Below are positions 17,774 through 31,386 of a stretch of 64,000 nucleotides of DNA, one piece after another. The position numbers and the translations under genes were made by a program. The stretch spans positions 3,666,001-3,730,000 of the forward strand of contig NZ_CP019980.1 of assembly GCF_002982115.1 (NCBI RefSeq). The letters run 5' to 3'. The notes beneath the pieces are model-generated. The model ran no database searches. It saw only the letters and a list, made by a program, of their open reading frames with translations, and was not told where the DNA came from. The number at the start of each line of letters is the position of its first letter. Position 1 is the first letter of the stretch. Source of the stretch: Lysinibacillus sphaericus. Lineage in GTDB: Bacteria; Bacillota; Bacilli; Bacillales_A; Planococcaceae.

Positions 17774-18769
17774 TTACCTCACACTTTCTTTAGGATAGCA
17801 ACCTTCATATAGTAAGCACGAAACCTCATGACCATCAGCCATTTGTGCAAGCTGTGGCGTTACTGTACTACACTCAGGTTTTACAGACGGGCATCTATCG
17901 GCAAAGCGACAGCCAAAAGTAGGCATGTTTTTTAATGATGGCACAATGCCTTGGATTGTTGTTAACTCACTCACCTCTAAATCAATACGAGGAATGGATG
18001 CCATTAACAGCTTTGTATACGGATGTTGTGGGTTATAAAACAGATTATCTACATTCGTGCGCTCTACAATTTTCCCAGCGTACATAATGATGACTTCATC
18101 ACACATTTCTGCCACTACCCCTAAGTCATGCGTTATCAAAATAATAGACATGTCATTTTTCTCTTGAATTTTTTTCAGCAACTCCAGAATTTGTGCTTGC
18201 ACAGTTACATCTAGTGCAGTAGTCGGTTCATCGGCAATTAACAGCTTTGGATGGCAGGCAATCGCAATCGCAATCATCACCCTTTGTCGCATCCCCCCGG
18301 ATAATTGGTGAGGATATTCATCTACAATTTTGTCTGGTCTAGGGATGCCTACACTTTTTAACAATTCGATGGCTTGCTGCCTTGCTTCTGTTTTGGAGAT
18401 TGACAGATGATTCAATAAAATCTCTTCAATCTGATTACCAATTGTAAATACAGGGTTTAAAGATGTCATAGGCTCTTGAAAGATCATACTAATATCTTTT
18501 CCTCGTATTTTATTCATTTCATCGCTTGAATAATTTTCTATATTTTGGCCTTGGAACTTTATTTCTCCACCCGTAACTTTGCCAATTCCTTGGGGCAGTA
18601 GCTGCATAATTGACAATGACATAACACTTTTACCACAGCCGGATTCCCCTACAATCCCTACAATTTGGCCAGGCTTGACGGAAAACGACACATTATCGAC
18701 TGCATGATAAATATCTCCTTCTATATCAAAACCAGTTTTTAGGTTCTTTACTTCAAGCATTAAATTCAT
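17774..18769 (-). CDS. oppD: Oligopeptide ABC transporter ATPase OppD (system 3)
   Basis: Cytoplasmic ATPase, 331 aa, first gene of operon 3. Walker [10 protein letters not shown], signature LSGGMRQRV, Walker [13 protein letters not shown], switch His (LITHDLG). The C-terminal domain has four cysteines ([19 protein letters not shown]). Start: ATG 18769, about 10 nt after AAGGTG; an ATG three codons later is possible but is further from the ribosome site. Expected leader of about 250 nt from the promoter at 19027-19056. Confidence 0.92.
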   Translation of the reverse strand: MNLMLEVKNLKTGFDIEGDIYHAVDNVSFSVKPGQIVGIVGESGCGKSVMSLSIMQLLPQGIGKVTGGEIKFQGQNIENYSSDEMNKIRGKDISMIFQEPMTSLNPVFTIGNQIEEILLNHLSISKTEARQQAIELLKSVGIPRPDKIVDEYPHQLSGGMRQRVMIAIAIACHPKLLIADEPTTALDVTVQAQILELLKKIQEKNDMSIILITHDLGVVAEMCDEVIIMYAGKIVERTNVDNLFYNPQHPYTKLLMASIPRIDLEVSELTTIQGIVPSLKNMPTFGCRFADRCPSVKPECSTVTPQLAQMADGHEVSCLLYEGCYPKESVR

Positions 18770-18999
18770 TTAATCATCACACCTTCGTAAATTTTTTCTA
18801 AATAGAAATATGTAGTAAAAACTAGCGATGTCCAAACTTTCCTGATTCAATATTCAGAAAAAAGATTTGAAACAGATTAAACTTATTTCAAAATTATTTC
18901 TACTCAAATAATTAATAGTTTTTATTATATTGAATTTAAATACATATTAATAAATTTTTTACAGTATAAACAAAAAAATAACTTACTATTTACTTATAG

Positions 19000-19014
19000 A
19001 ATTATCTGAAAATT
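19000..19014 (-). promoter_or_regulatory. CodY box, opp system 3
   Basis: Minus strand AATTTTCAGATAATT matches the CodY consensus AATTTTCWGAAAATT at 14 of 15 positions. It begins 12 nt downstream of the -10 box, the same distance as in system 2, suggesting roadblock repression when branched-chain amino acids and GTP are high. Confidence 0.7.
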
Positions 19015-19026
19015 ATCTATACGGCT

Positions 19027-19056
19027 ATTTTATCTAGAAATAATACATTTAATCAA
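19027..19056 (-). promoter_or_regulatory. Sigma-A promoter of opp system 3
   Basis: Minus strand TTGATT (19051-19056), 18-nt spacer, TAAAAT (19027-19032). The spacer core GTATTATTTCTAGA is identical to the one in front of system 2. Confidence 0.75.
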
Positions 19057-19482
19057 GAGTTTTTTTACAACTCCTCATAATGTTATATACATAATAAACC
19101 GTACAACTATTACAAAAATTTTTTTATTTTACAAATTAATTCTAATGAAATATTTGCTAATCTATTTATCCGTTCTACTTTTCATTAGTTTTTTATTATT
19201 TAAATATAATAAATAATGAGATTACACAATCCTAACTTCTTCACCTATCACATTCTTTTATTTGGTAAACTTGATTATTATTGGACTTAATTTAATTTTC
19301 TGTTTATTTTTAATAATCAATTATTATTAATATATAATTTTTCCCTTTAAAGCATTAATGTTAAAAAGCGATTTTTATTACATTAGAAAACTTTATTTTC
19401 ATGACTTTTCTTTAACATACATCTTCTTGTATTTAATTTTTATATTTCTATCCTTCACAGTTTCTTTCCAATAAAAAAACGA
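19057..19482. other. AT-rich intergenic stretch, no gene seen
   Basis: Extremely AT-rich sequence between the opp system 3 promoter and the pyr operon terminator. I see no open frame with a ribosome site, no hairpin of note and no conserved RNA motif. Homopolymer T and A runs are frequent. Confidence 0.5.
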
Positions 19483-19520
19483 CCACAGGTTATCATAACC
19501 GTGATCGTTTCATTATTGTT
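19483..19520 (-). terminator. Terminator of the pyr operon
   Basis: Minus-strand hairpin (AAACGATCACGGTTAT with ATAACCTGTGGTCGTTT, one bulge) followed by a run of T (GTTTTTTTATT). It lies about 40 nt beyond the pyrE stop. Confidence 0.9.
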
Positions 19521-19557
19521 TATCAAACAGATTCGTTATAGCTAGTCAAAAATGCGA

Positions 19558-20187
19558 TTATAATTCTCCAGCTTTAAGTTTTGCATGCCAATCTTTTAAA
19601 AATGGAATATCATCTTCTTTAATGGCACCAGATTCATTCGCTGCTTCAATTAAATAATCGAAGTTTGTTAAAGATACGTACTTTATGCCCGCTTCATCAA
19701 ACGCTTGTTCAGCACGTGGTAAGTTATACGTATAAACACATACAACCCCTAATACTTCACAACCCGCTGCACGTAAAGCTTCAACTGCTGTAATGGAAGA
19801 ACCACCTGTTGACACAATATCTTCTACTACGATGACTTTTTGTCCTGCAGCATATTTTCCTTCAATTTGATTGCCACGACCATGTTCTTTTGCTTTTGAA
19901 CGTACATAGATCATCGGTAAGTCTAAAATATCACTTACCCATGCAGCATGTGGAATACCTGCTGTGGCCGTACCAGCTACGATTTCTGTACCTTCAAAGT
20001 TTTCTTTAATTATCGCTGCTAAGCCATTTGCCAATTGTTTACGGATAACTGGGTCAGAGATTGTTAGACGCGTATCACAGTAAATTGGAGATTTAATACC
20101 TGATGCCCATGTAAAAAGTTCTGTTGGATTTAATTCGACTGCGCCTACTTTAAGCATAGCGTGTGCGATTTCGTTTTGTAATGTCAT
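19558..20187 (-). CDS. pyrE: Orotate phosphoribosyltransferase
   Basis: Converts orotate and PRPP to orotidine 5'-monophosphate, fifth step of UMP synthesis, 209 aa. The PRPP-binding loop [14 protein letters not shown] is clear, and the N-terminal part has the [15 protein letters not shown] substrate region of bacterial PyrE. Start is the ATG at 20187, which overlaps the pyrF stop (ATGA) and follows GGGAGGCATCAAT. Last gene of the operon. Confidence 0.96.
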   Translation of the reverse strand: MTLQNEIAHAMLKVGAVELNPTELFTWASGIKSPIYCDTRLTISDPVIRKQLANGLAAIIKENFEGTEIVAGTATAGIPHAAWVSDILDLPMIYVRSKAKEHGRGNQIEGKYAAGQKVIVVEDIVSTGGSSITAVEALRAAGCEVLGVVCVYTYNLPRAEQAFDEAGIKYVSLTNFDYLIEAANESGAIKEDDIPFLKDWHAKLKAGEL

Positions 20188-20893
20188 ATTGATGCCTCCC
20201 ATAGTTCACTTACCATTTTATATGCTGCTACTGGATCTTGCGCACCTGTTACGGCACGGCCTACTACGATTAAAGAAGAACCATCACGTTTGGCGCCATC
20301 AGGTGTAGCGATGCGCTTTTGATCGTGAGCGTCACCACCTGCTAAACGGATACCAGGTGTGACACGTAAAAAGTCTTGGCCGCACACTTCAGCAATTGCC
20401 TGTGCTTCATGTACCGAGCAAACCACACCATTTAAGCCTGCTTGTTTTGTTAAGCTTGCGTAGTGCAATACCGATTCTTGCAATGTTAACGCAATTTTTT
20501 GCTCTGCTTGCATTTGCGCTTCCGTAGTGGATGTTAGTTGTGTCACGGCAATCAATGCTGCGCGCTCTTGACCTGCAGGTGTCCCTGCTTCCAGACCTTC
20601 GAGTGCAGCTTCCATCATTGGTCGCCCGCCCGCTGCATGGACATTGACTAAATTAACCCCTAATTTAGCTAAGCCCTTCATCGCTGAGCCAACCGTATTA
20701 GGAATATCATGTAGCTTTAAGTCTAAAAATATATCATGACCTAAATCTTTCACTTTGCGGACAATATCTGGACCTTCTTGCATATAAAGCTCCATACCAA
20801 TTTTGACGAAAAGAGGCTCTTGAAAATGTGCTAAAAACTTGAAAACTTCTGCTTCTCCTGGGAAATCAAGTGCTAGAATTGGTTTTGTATTCA

Positions 20894-20894
<1 letters not shown>
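20184..20894 (-). CDS. pyrF: Orotidine 5'-phosphate decarboxylase
   Basis: Decarboxylates OMP to UMP, 236 aa. The catalytic DxKxxD tetrad motif is visible in [12 protein letters not shown] at about 57-68, and the phosphate-binding end of the barrel reads GAQDPVAAY. Its ATG overlaps the pyrD stop by one base (TAATG) with AAGGAG upstream. Normal family length. Confidence 0.97.
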
Positions 20895-22575
<1,681 letters not shown>

Positions 22576-22576
22576 A

Positions 22577-25500
22577 TTAATGTACTACCTCCGCTTTCGG
22601 CATTTGTTCTGCTGTAAATGTCATGGATTCAATTACACGTAGCATTGCTTCTGCTGTATCTAGAGAAGTTAAGCAAGGCACACCATTTTCTACAGACTCA
22701 CGTCGAATGCGGAATCCATCACGCGCTGGTTGCTTGCCTTTTGTTAATGTGTTCACTACTAACTGTGCTTCACCATTTTGAATTAAATCAAGTAACGTTT
22801 GTCCTTTGGCACCGATTTTCCCTACTACATCAGTACGAACACCCGCTGCTTCAAATGCTTGTGCAGTACCTTCCGTCGCTACAATGCGGTAGCCTACTGT
22901 TGAAAAGCGTTTGGCAAGCGCAATTGCTTCTTCTTTATCTTTATCAGATACAGTGAATAATACTGTGCCTTCTGTGCGAATTTCCATACCTGCTGCAACT
23001 AAGCCTTTATAAAGTGCTTTTTCTAATGTTGCATCTTTCCCCATTACTTCCCCTGTCGATTTCATTTCAGGTCCTAATGTAATGTCCACTCGGCGTAATT
23101 TAGCGAATGAGAATACTGGTACTTTAACAAATACACCTTTTTGCTCTGCCGCTAAGCCAGTTGGGTAGCCTTGTGCTACGATTGATTTTCCAAGAATGGC
23201 TTTTGTTGCAATGTTCGCCATTGGGATGTTCGTAATTTTACTTAAGAACGGTACTGTACGAGATGAACGAGGATTTACCTCAATGACATACACTTCACCT
23301 TGGGAAATAACATACTGGATGTTCATTAAGCCGATAATGCCAAGACCTTTTGCTAAACGAGTTGTGTAATCCACTAATGTATCTTTTTGCGCTTGTGTTA
23401 ATTTTTGTGGTGGGTATACAGAAATCGAGTCACCAGAGTGTACCCCTGCACGTTCGATATGTTCCATAATACCTGGGATTAAAACATTTTCACCGTCACA
23501 AATCGCATCGACTTCAATTTCTTGCCCCGTTAAGTAACGGTCTACGAGTACTGGGTGATCTGGTGATGCCTCAACAGCGTTTTCCATATAGTGTTGTAAT
23601 TCTTGTTCGTTATAAACAATTTCCATTGCACGTCCACCAAGTACATACGAAGGACGAACTAGTACTGGGAAGCCTAAGCGTTCGCCAATGGCAAGTGCTT
23701 CTTCCGTTGAAACTGCTGTTTCACCTGGAGGCTGTGGAATGTCTAATGCATGTAAAGCTTGTTCGAATTTATCGCGGTTTTCTGCACGGTCGATATCTTC
23801 TAATGATGTACCTAAAATTTTCACACCATTTGCAGCTAATTTATCAGCAAGGTTAATGGCTGTTTGACCACCGAATTGGACAACTACACCAATTGGTTGT
23901 TCTAAATCGATAATATGCATAACATCTTCGATTGTTAATGGCTCGAAGTATAGCTTATCTGAAATCGAGAAGTCCGTTGATACTGTTTCTGGATTTGAGT
24001 TAATAATGATTGCTTCATAGCCTGCTTCTTGAATTGCCCATACAGAGTGCACTGTTGCATAGTCAAACTCTACCCCTTGACCGATACGGATTGGACCCGA
24101 ACCTAATACAATCACGGATGGTTTATCAGATTTGATGGATTCGTTTTCTTCCTCATAAGTACCGTAGAAATATGGTGTTTCAGATTCAAACTCTGCTGCA
24201 CATGTATCAACCATTTTGTAGACTGGGATAATGCCGTTTTCTTTACGGTACGCATATACTGCCTCTGGTGTTGTGTCCCATAGCTCGGCAATTTTTTTAT
24301 CAGCAAAGCCTAGACGTTTTGCAGTGCGTAATATTTCTTTATCGTTTTTATGGTTAGCAAGTGTTTGCTCCATATCTACGATGTTTTTAAATTTATTTAA
24401 GAAGAATAAGTCAATTGCAGACCATTCATGGATTTGCTCGATTGTTACACCACGGCGCAATGCTTCACCGATGAAGAATAAACGCTCATCTCCCGCTTTA
24501 CGGATACGTTTTTCAATCCAAGAGTCAGAGTTATCTTCTGCATGTTTTAGCTCTAAATGTACTTGACCTGTTTCAAGAGAACGAACAGCTTTCAGCATAG
24601 CTTCTTCAAACGTACGACCAAGTGCCATTACTTCACCAGTTGCCTTCATTTGTGTGCCTAAGTTACGTTTTGCTGATTCGAATTTATCGAATGGCCAGCG
24701 TGGAATTTTTGCGACAATGTAGTCTAGTGCTGGCTCGAAGCAAGCATACGTTGAACCTGTCACTGGATTTTTGATTTCATCTAATGTTAAACCTACTGCA
24801 ATTTTTGCTGCTAGCTTGGCAATTGGGTAACCCGTTGCTTTTGACGCTAATGCAGATGAACGAGATACACGTGGGTTTACTTCGATGACATAGTAATTGA
24901 AGCTATATGGATCAAGTGCTAACTGTACGTTACAGCCACCTTCAATTTTTAGTGCACGGATAATATCTAATGAGATATTACGTAGCATTTGGTTTTCACG
25001 GTCAGAAAGTGTTTGTGTTGGGGCTACGACGATAGAGTCACCTGTATGAATCCCTACAGGGTCGACATTTTCCATGTTACATACTACGATGGCATTGTCA
25101 GCCGCATCGCGCATTACTTCGTATTCAATCTCTTTAAAGCCAGCGATTGATTTTTCAAGTAAGCATTGTGTAACTGGTGAATATTTCAGTCCAGAAGTTA
25201 CGATTTCTTCTAGGTCTTGATCGTTATAACAAATACCACCGCCTGTACCGCCAAGTGTGAATGCAGGGCGTACAATTACTGGATAACCGATTTTTGCAAC
25301 AAAGTTTTTCGCTTCATCTAAGTTATGAATAATATCTGATTCCGGTACTGGAGCACCTAGTTCATACATCAGGTTACGGAATAAATCACGGTCTTCAGCT
25401 TTATGAATAGCATCGAGTTTTGTACCAAGAATTTCGATATTTAGCTCATTTAAAATACCAGAGTTATCTAATTCAATCGCCATATTTAACCCTGTTTGAC

Positions 25501-25774
25501 CACCTAGTGTAGGTAAGATGGCATCTGGGCGCTCTTTGCGTAAAATGCGTGAGACAAATTCAAGTGTGATTGGCTCAATGTATACTTTGTCTGCAATTTC
25601 TGTATCTGTCATAATTGTTGCAGGGTTTGAGTTTATTAAAATAACGCGGTAGCCTTCTTCTTTTAATGAAAGACAAGCTTGTGTTCCGGCATAGTCAAAT
25701 TCTGCTGCTTGTCCGATGACGATTGGACCTGACCCGATTACTAAAATAGTTTCTATATCTGTACGTTTAGGCAT
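22577..25774 (-). CDS. pyrAB: Carbamoyl-phosphate synthase, large subunit (pyrimidine-specific)
   Basis: 1065 aa with the expected two homologous halves: each begins with a [14 protein letters not shown] nucleotide-binding strand and an ATP-grasp domain (first carboxyphosphate, second carbamate phosphorylation), followed by a C-terminal allosteric MGS-like domain ([20 protein letters not shown]). It takes ammonia from PyrAA and forms carbamoyl phosphate. Overlaps the pyrAA 3' end by 8 nt. Confidence 0.97.
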   Translation of the reverse strand: MPKRTDIETILVIGSGPIVIGQAAEFDYAGTQACLSLKEEGYRVILINSNPATIMTDTEIADKVYIEPITLEFVSRILRKERPDAILPTLGGQTGLNMAIELDNSGILNELNIEILGTKLDAIHKAEDRDLFRNLMYELGAPVPESDIIHNLDEAKNFVAKIGYPVIVRPAFTLGGTGGGICYNDQDLEEIVTSGLKYSPVTQCLLEKSIAGFKEIEYEVMRDAADNAIVVCNMENVDPVGIHTGDSIVVAPTQTLSDRENQMLRNISLDIIRALKIEGGCNVQLALDPYSFNYYVIEVNPRVSRSSALASKATGYPIAKLAAKIAVGLTLDEIKNPVTGSTYACFEPALDYIVAKIPRWPFDKFESAKRNLGTQMKATGEVMALGRTFEEAMLKAVRSLETGQVHLELKHAEDNSDSWIEKRIRKAGDERLFFIGEALRRGVTIEQIHEWSAIDLFFLNKFKNIVDMEQTLANHKNDKEILRTAKRLGFADKKIAELWDTTPEAVYAYRKENGIIPVYKMVDTCAAEFESETPYFYGTYEEENESIKSDKPSVIVLGSGPIRIGQGVEFDYATVHSVWAIQEAGYEAIIINSNPETVSTDFSISDKLYFEPLTIEDVMHIIDLEQPIGVVVQFGGQTAINLADKLAANGVKILGTSLEDIDRAENRDKFEQALHALDIPQPPGETAVSTEEALAIGERLGFPVLVRPSYVLGGRAMEIVYNEQELQHYMENAVEASPDHPVLVDRYLTGQEIEVDAICDGENVLIPGIMEHIERAGVHSGDSISVYPPQKLTQAQKDTLVDYTTRLAKGLGIIGLMNIQYVISQGEVYVIEVNPRSSRTVPFLSKITNIPMANIATKAILGKSIVAQGYPTGLAAEQKGVFVKVPVFSFAKLRRVDITLGPEMKSTGEVMGKDATLEKALYKGLVAAGMEIRTEGTVLFTVSDKDKEEAIALAKRFSTVGYRIVATEGTAQAFEAAGVRTDVVGKIGAKGQTLLDLIQNGEAQLVVNTLTKGKQPARDGFRIRRESVENGVPCLTSLDTAEAMLRVIESMTFTAEQMPKAEVVH

Positions 25775-26867
25775 GTTGTTTCCCCTTCCCTGCTTCTGCT
25801 TCCATCATTTCAATGAATTCATCAAATAAGTGGTTTGAATCTTCTGGTCCTGGTGATGCTTCTGGGTGATATTGTACTGTGAAGATTGGATATTTCTTAT
25901 GACGGACACCTTCACAAGTACCATCATTTAAAGCGACATGTGTTAATTCTAAATCTGTATCTTTTAATGATTCTATATCGATTGCATAGCCATGGTTTTG
26001 AGATGTTAAATCTGTACGGCCTGTGCGTAAATCTTTGACTGGATGGTTACCACCACGGTGACCGAATGGTAATTTAAATGCTTTCGCACCACTTGCTAAT
26101 GAGAAGATTTGGTGACCTAAGCAAATACCGAACATTGGCACTTTTCCGATTAAATTACGTACTGTTTCGATACCTTCTGCCACGTCCTCTGGGTTACCAG
26201 GGCCATTTGACAGCATAATACCATCTGGATGCCATGCTAAAATTTCTGCTGCTGGTGTGTTGTATGGTACAACAAGGACATCACAATCACGCTTGTTTAA
26301 TTCACGTAAAATACCGTGTTTCATACCGTAGTCAATTAACACTACTCGTTTGCCACGACCTGGTGATGGGTAGGCAGCCTTCGGTGATACTTCGCGCACA
26401 TGATGTGTAATTGCTGGTGTTGCTTGTAGTTTTGCCACAATTTCTTCTACATTTACTTCTTCGTCAGCCGCAGTCAAAATGGCCTTAACAGAACCTTTGC
26501 TACGAATAATGCGTGTTAGTTTACGTGTATCAATACCTTCAATCCCTGGGATATCTTTTGATGTTAAGTATTCATCAACTGTTAAATCACATCTGAAATT
26601 CGACGGTGTTTTTGCTAGTTCGCGGACAACAAAACCACGAATTGCCGGTGTGATTGATTCGAAATCATCACGATTAATACCGTAGTTACCGATAAGTGGG
26701 TATGTTAACGTTACGATTTGTCCATAGAATGAAGGATCTGAAATCGTTTCTTGATATCCTGTCATCCCCGTAGTGAATACGACTTCACCTTGTGAAGCTC
26801 GCTCACTACCGAACGCTGTGCCTGTAAATACTGTGCCATCTTCTAAAATAAGTAAACGTTTTTTCAT
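25767..26867 (-). CDS. pyrAA: Carbamoyl-phosphate synthase, small (glutaminase) subunit
   Basis: 366 aa. N-terminal CPSase domain followed by a class I glutamine amidotransferase domain: nucleophile Cys in FGICLGHQ, His and Glu in YHPEASPGP, and oxyanion region [10 protein letters not shown]. Hydrolyses glutamine and channels ammonia to PyrAB. Its ATG overlaps the pyrC stop (TAATG). Confidence 0.97.
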   Translation of the reverse strand: MKKRLLILEDGTVFTGTAFGSERASQGEVVFTTGMTGYQETISDPSFYGQIVTLTYPLIGNYGINRDDFESITPAIRGFVVRELAKTPSNFRCDLTVDEYLTSKDIPGIEGIDTRKLTRIIRSKGSVKAILTAADEEVNVEEIVAKLQATPAITHHVREVSPKAAYPSPGRGKRVVLIDYGMKHGILRELNKRDCDVLVVPYNTPAAEILAWHPDGIMLSNGPGNPEDVAEGIETVRNLIGKVPMFGICLGHQIFSLASGAKAFKLPFGHRGGNHPVKDLRTGRTDLTSQNHGYAIDIESLKDTDLELTHVALNDGTCEGVRHKKYPIFTVQYHPEASPGPEDSNHLFDEFIEMMEAEAGKGKQHA

Positions 26868-28144
26868 TACTCTGCCTCCTGGTATACGATATTACCTTCA
26901 AAAATTGTTACGACTGGCCAACCTTTTGCAACCCAACCATTGAATGGTGTATTGCGACCTTTTGATACAAATCCTTCTGCATCAATCGTTTGTTCTTTCT
27001 GTAAATCAATTAAAACCATGTCTGCCGAAGCCCCTACTTCTAACGTTCCATATGGTAAGTCAAAAATTTGTGCCGCTTTTACAGTCATCCAATCGACCAA
27101 TTGCTTTAAAGTCCATTTCCCTGTTTCAACAAATTGTGTGTACAATAGCGGGAAGGCTGTTTCAAAGCCTACGATGCCGAATGGTGCACCAACCATGCCA
27201 CAGCATTTTTCTTCTATTGTATGTGGTGCATGGTCTGTGGCGATGCAGTCAATCGTGCCGTCAAATAGTGCTGCGTGTAGAGAATCCTTATCATCTGCAC
27301 CTCGTAATGGCGGGTTCATTTTCCAGTTTGCATCATCAGATGGAATATCCATCTCTTCAAGTAATAAATGGTGAGGACAAACTTCCGCTGTGACGCGGAT
27401 GCCTGCTGCTTTTGCATCACGTACTGCACGCACTGATTCTTTTGTTGAAACATGACACACATGGTAGCGTGCCCCTGCCGCTTCTGCAAGCAAAACATCG
27501 CGTGCAATTTGGACAGATTCACAAATAGACGGAATACCTGGTAAACCTAGCTCTTTGTTACGCTTGCCTTCATGCATAACACCATCATAAATTAATGAAT
27601 TATCTTCACAGTGTGCGACAACAACCATGTCATGCTTTGCTGCATCCTGCATTTGTTCATACATCGTGGATGCAAGCTGAATGCCTACACCATCATCGGA
27701 AAACGCTACTGCACCATGTGCTTTTAATTCTTCAATATTCGTACGAACTTCCCCTGAAATATCCTGCGTTAATGAGCCGTATGGTAGTACACGAATCACT
27801 GCACTTTCTTGAATCAGCCCATTTATTAATTGCATGTTTTCAACCGTGTCAGGCACTGGTTTTGTATTTGGCATGGCACAAATTGTTGTAAAACCGCCTT
27901 TTGCAGCAGATGCTGAACCTGTTGCTATTGTTTCTTTATGTTCAAACCCTGGTTCGCGTAGATGTGTATGCACATCCACAAACCCTGGTGCAACAACTAA
28001 ACCATTTCCTTCGATTATTTCTGCACCAGCTACATTGACCTCTTGTCCAATGGCAGTAATTTTGCCATCTACTATGGCGATATTTACTGTTTGCAATTCA
28101 CCTTGTTCATTTAACATTTGTACATTTTGAAGTACTTTCGTCAT
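26867..28144 (-). CDS. pyrC: Dihydroorotase
   Basis: Cyclises carbamoyl aspartate to dihydroorotate, 425 aa. Metal ligands in [10 protein letters not shown] (about 57-66) and in the C-terminal ATDHAPHT identify the class I dihydroorotase. The open frame extends ten codons further, but GGGAGAGAATAAC places the start at ATG 28144, 1 nt after the pyrB stop. Confidence 0.97.
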   Translation of the reverse strand: MTKVLQNVQMLNEQGELQTVNIAIVDGKITAIGQEVNVAGAEIIEGNGLVVAPGFVDVHTHLREPGFEHKETIATGSASAAKGGFTTICAMPNTKPVPDTVENMQLINGLIQESAVIRVLPYGSLTQDISGEVRTNIEELKAHGAVAFSDDGVGIQLASTMYEQMQDAAKHDMVVVAHCEDNSLIYDGVMHEGKRNKELGLPGIPSICESVQIARDVLLAEAAGARYHVCHVSTKESVRAVRDAKAAGIRVTAEVCPHHLLLEEMDIPSDDANWKMNPPLRGADDKDSLHAALFDGTIDCIATDHAPHTIEEKCCGMVGAPFGIVGFETAFPLLYTQFVETGKWTLKQLVDWMTVKAAQIFDLPYGTLEVGASADMVLIDLQKEQTIDAEGFVSKGRNTPFNGWVAKGWPVVTIFEGNIVYQEAE

Positions 28145-28145
28145 G

Positions 28146-29024
28146 TTATTCTCTCCCTTGTAAGATCGTTTCAATTATTGCCATTCGTGTGTATACACCA
28201 TTGCGTACTTGGTCAAAGATGCGAGACCGTTCACATTCTACTAGCTCTGATGCAACTTCTACATCGCGGTTTACTGGCGCTGGATGCATAATAATTGCTG
28301 TGTCCTTCATTTTCTTCTCTCGTTCTACAGTCAAGCCATACTCTTCATGATAGCTTTCTTTTGAGAAGCTTTTATTTACTTTATGACGCTCATGTTGTAC
28401 ACGAAGTAACATAATGACATCACTTATTTCGATTAAATCGTCCCAAGAATGATGTGATTTAAAATCCCCTGCCCATTCTTCTGGACAAAGAAAATGTACA
28501 TTTGCCCCTAACCGCTGTAACGCGGATGCATTGGATTTTGCTACACGGCTATGAGAAATATCTCCGGCGATTGTAATATTTAACCCTTCAAAAGAACCAA
28601 ACTCTTTTTTTATCGTGTACAGATCCAGTAATGATTGGGATGGGTGTTGACCAGCGCCATCTCCTGCATTTATAACCGCAACATTGATGCCTTCTAGTAG
28701 CTCGTTATAATATTCATCTTCTTTGGCGCGGATAACGACCGCATCCATACCAATCATTTCTAACGTCTTGACTGTATCGTACAATGTTTCACCCTTTGTT
28801 ACACTTGAAAAGCTTGCGTCAAACGGGATAACCGTACAGCCTACTTTGCGCTCTGCCATCTCAAAGCTTGTCTTCGTACGTGTACTCGGTTCAAAAAATA
28901 AGTTTGCTACGTTATAAGCACGAGATAACGATGATGTTTCGCCATTTTCAAACGCCTGCGCACGATGTAAAATGCGGTTAATCTCTTCAGTTGTTAAATG
29001 TTCCATTGATAATAAGTTCTTCAT
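28146..29024 (-). CDS. pyrB: Aspartate carbamoyltransferase catalytic chain
   Basis: Condenses carbamoyl phosphate with aspartate, about 292 aa. Carbamoyl-phosphate motif [12 protein letters not shown] and aspartate/loop region [11 protein letters not shown] are present. Two adjacent ATG codons (29027, 29024) follow GGAGG; the second has the better spacing and is chosen. No pyrI regulatory chain is present, as usual in bacilli. A PyrR attenuator lies directly upstream. Confidence 0.97.
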   Translation of the reverse strand: MKNLLSMEHLTTEEINRILHRAQAFENGETSSLSRAYNVANLFFEPSTRTKTSFEMAERKVGCTVIPFDASFSSVTKGETLYDTVKTLEMIGMDAVVIRAKEDEYYNELLEGINVAVINAGDGAGQHPSQSLLDLYTIKKEFGSFEGLNITIAGDISHSRVAKSNASALQRLGANVHFLCPEEWAGDFKSHHSWDDLIEISDVIMLLRVQHERHKVNKSFSKESYHEEYGLTVEREKKMKDTAIIMHPAPVNRDVEVASELVECERSRIFDQVRNGVYTRMAIIETILQGRE

Positions 29025-29100
29025 CATGTACCTCCATTAGGTTGTGTGTCATGAACGTCTATGTATGACGTCCTTCATTATTTATTTGTCTAAATAATGT

Positions 29101-29212
29101 AAAAGCCCCGCTGATGTCATCAGCGAGGCATAAGGAGGCGTGACAAACTATAGTAAGACTATTGCTTACTTATTGCTTGTCCACAACTTCCCTTTTTTTG
29201 CCTCTCTGGACA
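29101..29212 (-). promoter_or_regulatory. PyrR attenuator before pyrB
   Basis: Minus strand GTCCAGAGAGGCA (29199-29211) is the PyrR-binding anti-antiterminator loop. Downstream a GC-rich hairpin (GCCTCGCTGATG with CATCAGCGGGGC, 29105-29129) ends in TTTT. With UMP-bound PyrR, the anti-antiterminator forms and transcription should stop before pyrB. Confidence 0.9.
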
Positions 29213-29230
29213 ATTCATTAAAAGGTACTA

Positions 29231-30541
29231 CTATGATTGATTATTTTGATCGTATGGTACTGGTATATCAGCTTCTTTTTTACCTGGTAGAATTGCATTT
29301 AGTACAACACCGATAATCGCTGCTAACGCCATGCCTTCTAAACTTAATGATTCTGTGACGATAAATTTCGCACCGCCGATACCAATTACGAGAATAACAG
29401 AGGCAATTACTAAATTGCGGCTGTTACCAAAGTCCACATGGTTGTCTACTAGCATACGTAAACCGCTTGATGCGATGATACCAAACAGTAGGATGGAAAC
29501 ACCACCAAGAACTGCTGTTGGAATCGTTGCAATAACCGCCATTGCTTTCCCGAAGAATGACAGCACAATCGCTACGACTGCCGCACCTGCTATGACATAT
29601 ACGCTGTAAACTCGTGTAATGGCAAGGACACCAATGTTTTCACCGTATGTTGTTTTTGGTGGGCCACCAATAAATGCACTAATCAAGGTCCCAAAGCCAT
29701 CACCTAGTAAAGAACGGTGTAAGCCCGGTTCTTTAATATAGTCTCGATTGACTACTTTTCCTAATACAAGTTGGTGACCGATATGTTCTGAAATGGTTAC
29801 AATCACAATCGGTACCATCGCGAGTAAAATTGTCGATGTAATCGTAAAGTCATAATTTACACCTGGGATAATAAAATGTGGTAGTGCAAACATTTTTGCC
29901 TCTTTAATCGGTTCGAAGTTGACAATCCCGATAAAAATCGAGTAGACATAGCCTACTATTAAGCCGATTAATATTGGCATTGTACTTAAAATCCCCTTAA
30001 AGAAGATGGTAAAGATAATCGCTGTAAACAATGTGACAAGTGCCGCTGAAAAATGCAGCAAATTATATTCTCCGTCAACATTCATTGCCATGTTAACTGC
30101 TGTTCCCGATAAGCCAAGACCGATTACCATAATAACTGGTCCTACAACGATAGGCGGAAGGATTTTCATAATCCATTTATAACCGCTCTTCCAAATTATA
30201 AGTGACACAATGCCGTAGGTAATCCCGACTGCCATCGCTCCGATCATAGCGTTACCTGGATTAACACTTAAACCATTGTCATCTAAACCACCTGCAGCGA
30301 TTAATATCGGTGCGATAAAGGCAAAGGATGAACCTAAATAGGCTGGTACTTGAAACTTCGTAATTAATAAGAAGAACAATGTGGCAATCCCACTGGTTAG
30401 AAGGGCGATTGCTGGGCTAAGCCCAACCAGTTGTGGTACTAAAATCGTTGACCCAAACATGGCAAACATGTGTTGGAAACTTAATGTCACCAATTGGACT
30501 GGGGTCGGTTTATCATTAATATCTAATACTGCCTTTGACAT
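29231..30541 (-). CDS. pyrP: Uracil permease
   Basis: Membrane uracil importer of the NCS2/UraA family, 436 aa, with about a dozen hydrophobic helices. N-terminal QLVTLSFQHMFAMFGSTILVP and the later ISEHIGHQLVLGKV helix (His-Glu substrate region) are family marks. Second gene of the operon, only 20 nt after pyrR, so there is no room for the separate attenuator B. subtilis has at this junction. Start ATG after GTGAGGAAACGTC. Confidence 0.95.
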   Translation of the reverse strand: MSKAVLDINDKPTPVQLVTLSFQHMFAMFGSTILVPQLVGLSPAIALLTSGIATLFFLLITKFQVPAYLGSSFAFIAPILIAAGGLDDNGLSVNPGNAMIGAMAVGITYGIVSLIIWKSGYKWIMKILPPIVVGPVIMVIGLGLSGTAVNMAMNVDGEYNLLHFSAALVTLFTAIIFTIFFKGILSTMPILIGLIVGYVYSIFIGIVNFEPIKEAKMFALPHFIIPGVNYDFTITSTILLAMVPIVIVTISEHIGHQLVLGKVVNRDYIKEPGLHRSLLGDGFGTLISAFIGGPPKTTYGENIGVLAITRVYSVYVIAGAAVVAIVLSFFGKAMAVIATIPTAVLGGVSILLFGIIASSGLRMLVDNHVDFGNSRNLVIASVILVIGIGGAKFIVTESLSLEGMALAAIIGVVLNAILPGKKEADIPVPYDQNNQS

Positions 30542-30561
30542 GACGTTTCCTCACTTTATTA

Positions 30562-31122
<561 letters not shown>

Positions 31123-31186
31123 TCATCGATGTTCATCGGGGTGTTACAGATGCTACCTACTTGCTGAAGCATCATTGAAACGGCAT

Positions 31187-31312
31187 AAAAAAACCTCTCG
31201 AGGCGAATAGCCTGAGAGGGTTGAGTACGTGTTTAAATAGCATGTTGGAAAAATTTGCAGCACAAATTTTAGCAACACGTTCACATGTACCTTCTCAGCC
31301 TCTCTGGACTGC
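31187..31312 (-). promoter_or_regulatory. PyrR attenuator in the pyr operon leader
   Basis: Minus strand GCAGTCCAGAGAGGCT (31297-31312) is the PyrR-binding loop. It is followed by a terminator hairpin CCTCTCAGGC/GCCTCGAGAGG (31194-31219) with a T tract (31187-31193). The segment between should contain the antiterminator. Confidence 0.92.
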
Positions 31313-31357
31313 CATTAAAGGTGAATATTAAGTTAAAGTCGTTCATTCACTTTCGTT

Positions 31358-31386
31358 AGTATAGACCTTCTTTCATTATCCGTCAA
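31358..31386 (-). promoter_or_regulatory. Sigma-A promoter of the pyr operon
   Basis: Minus strand TTGACG (31381-31386), 17-nt spacer, TATACT (31358-31363). The -35 box contains the TGA stop codon of rluD, so the promoter is packed into the end of that gene. Start of transcription near 31351. Confidence 0.85.
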
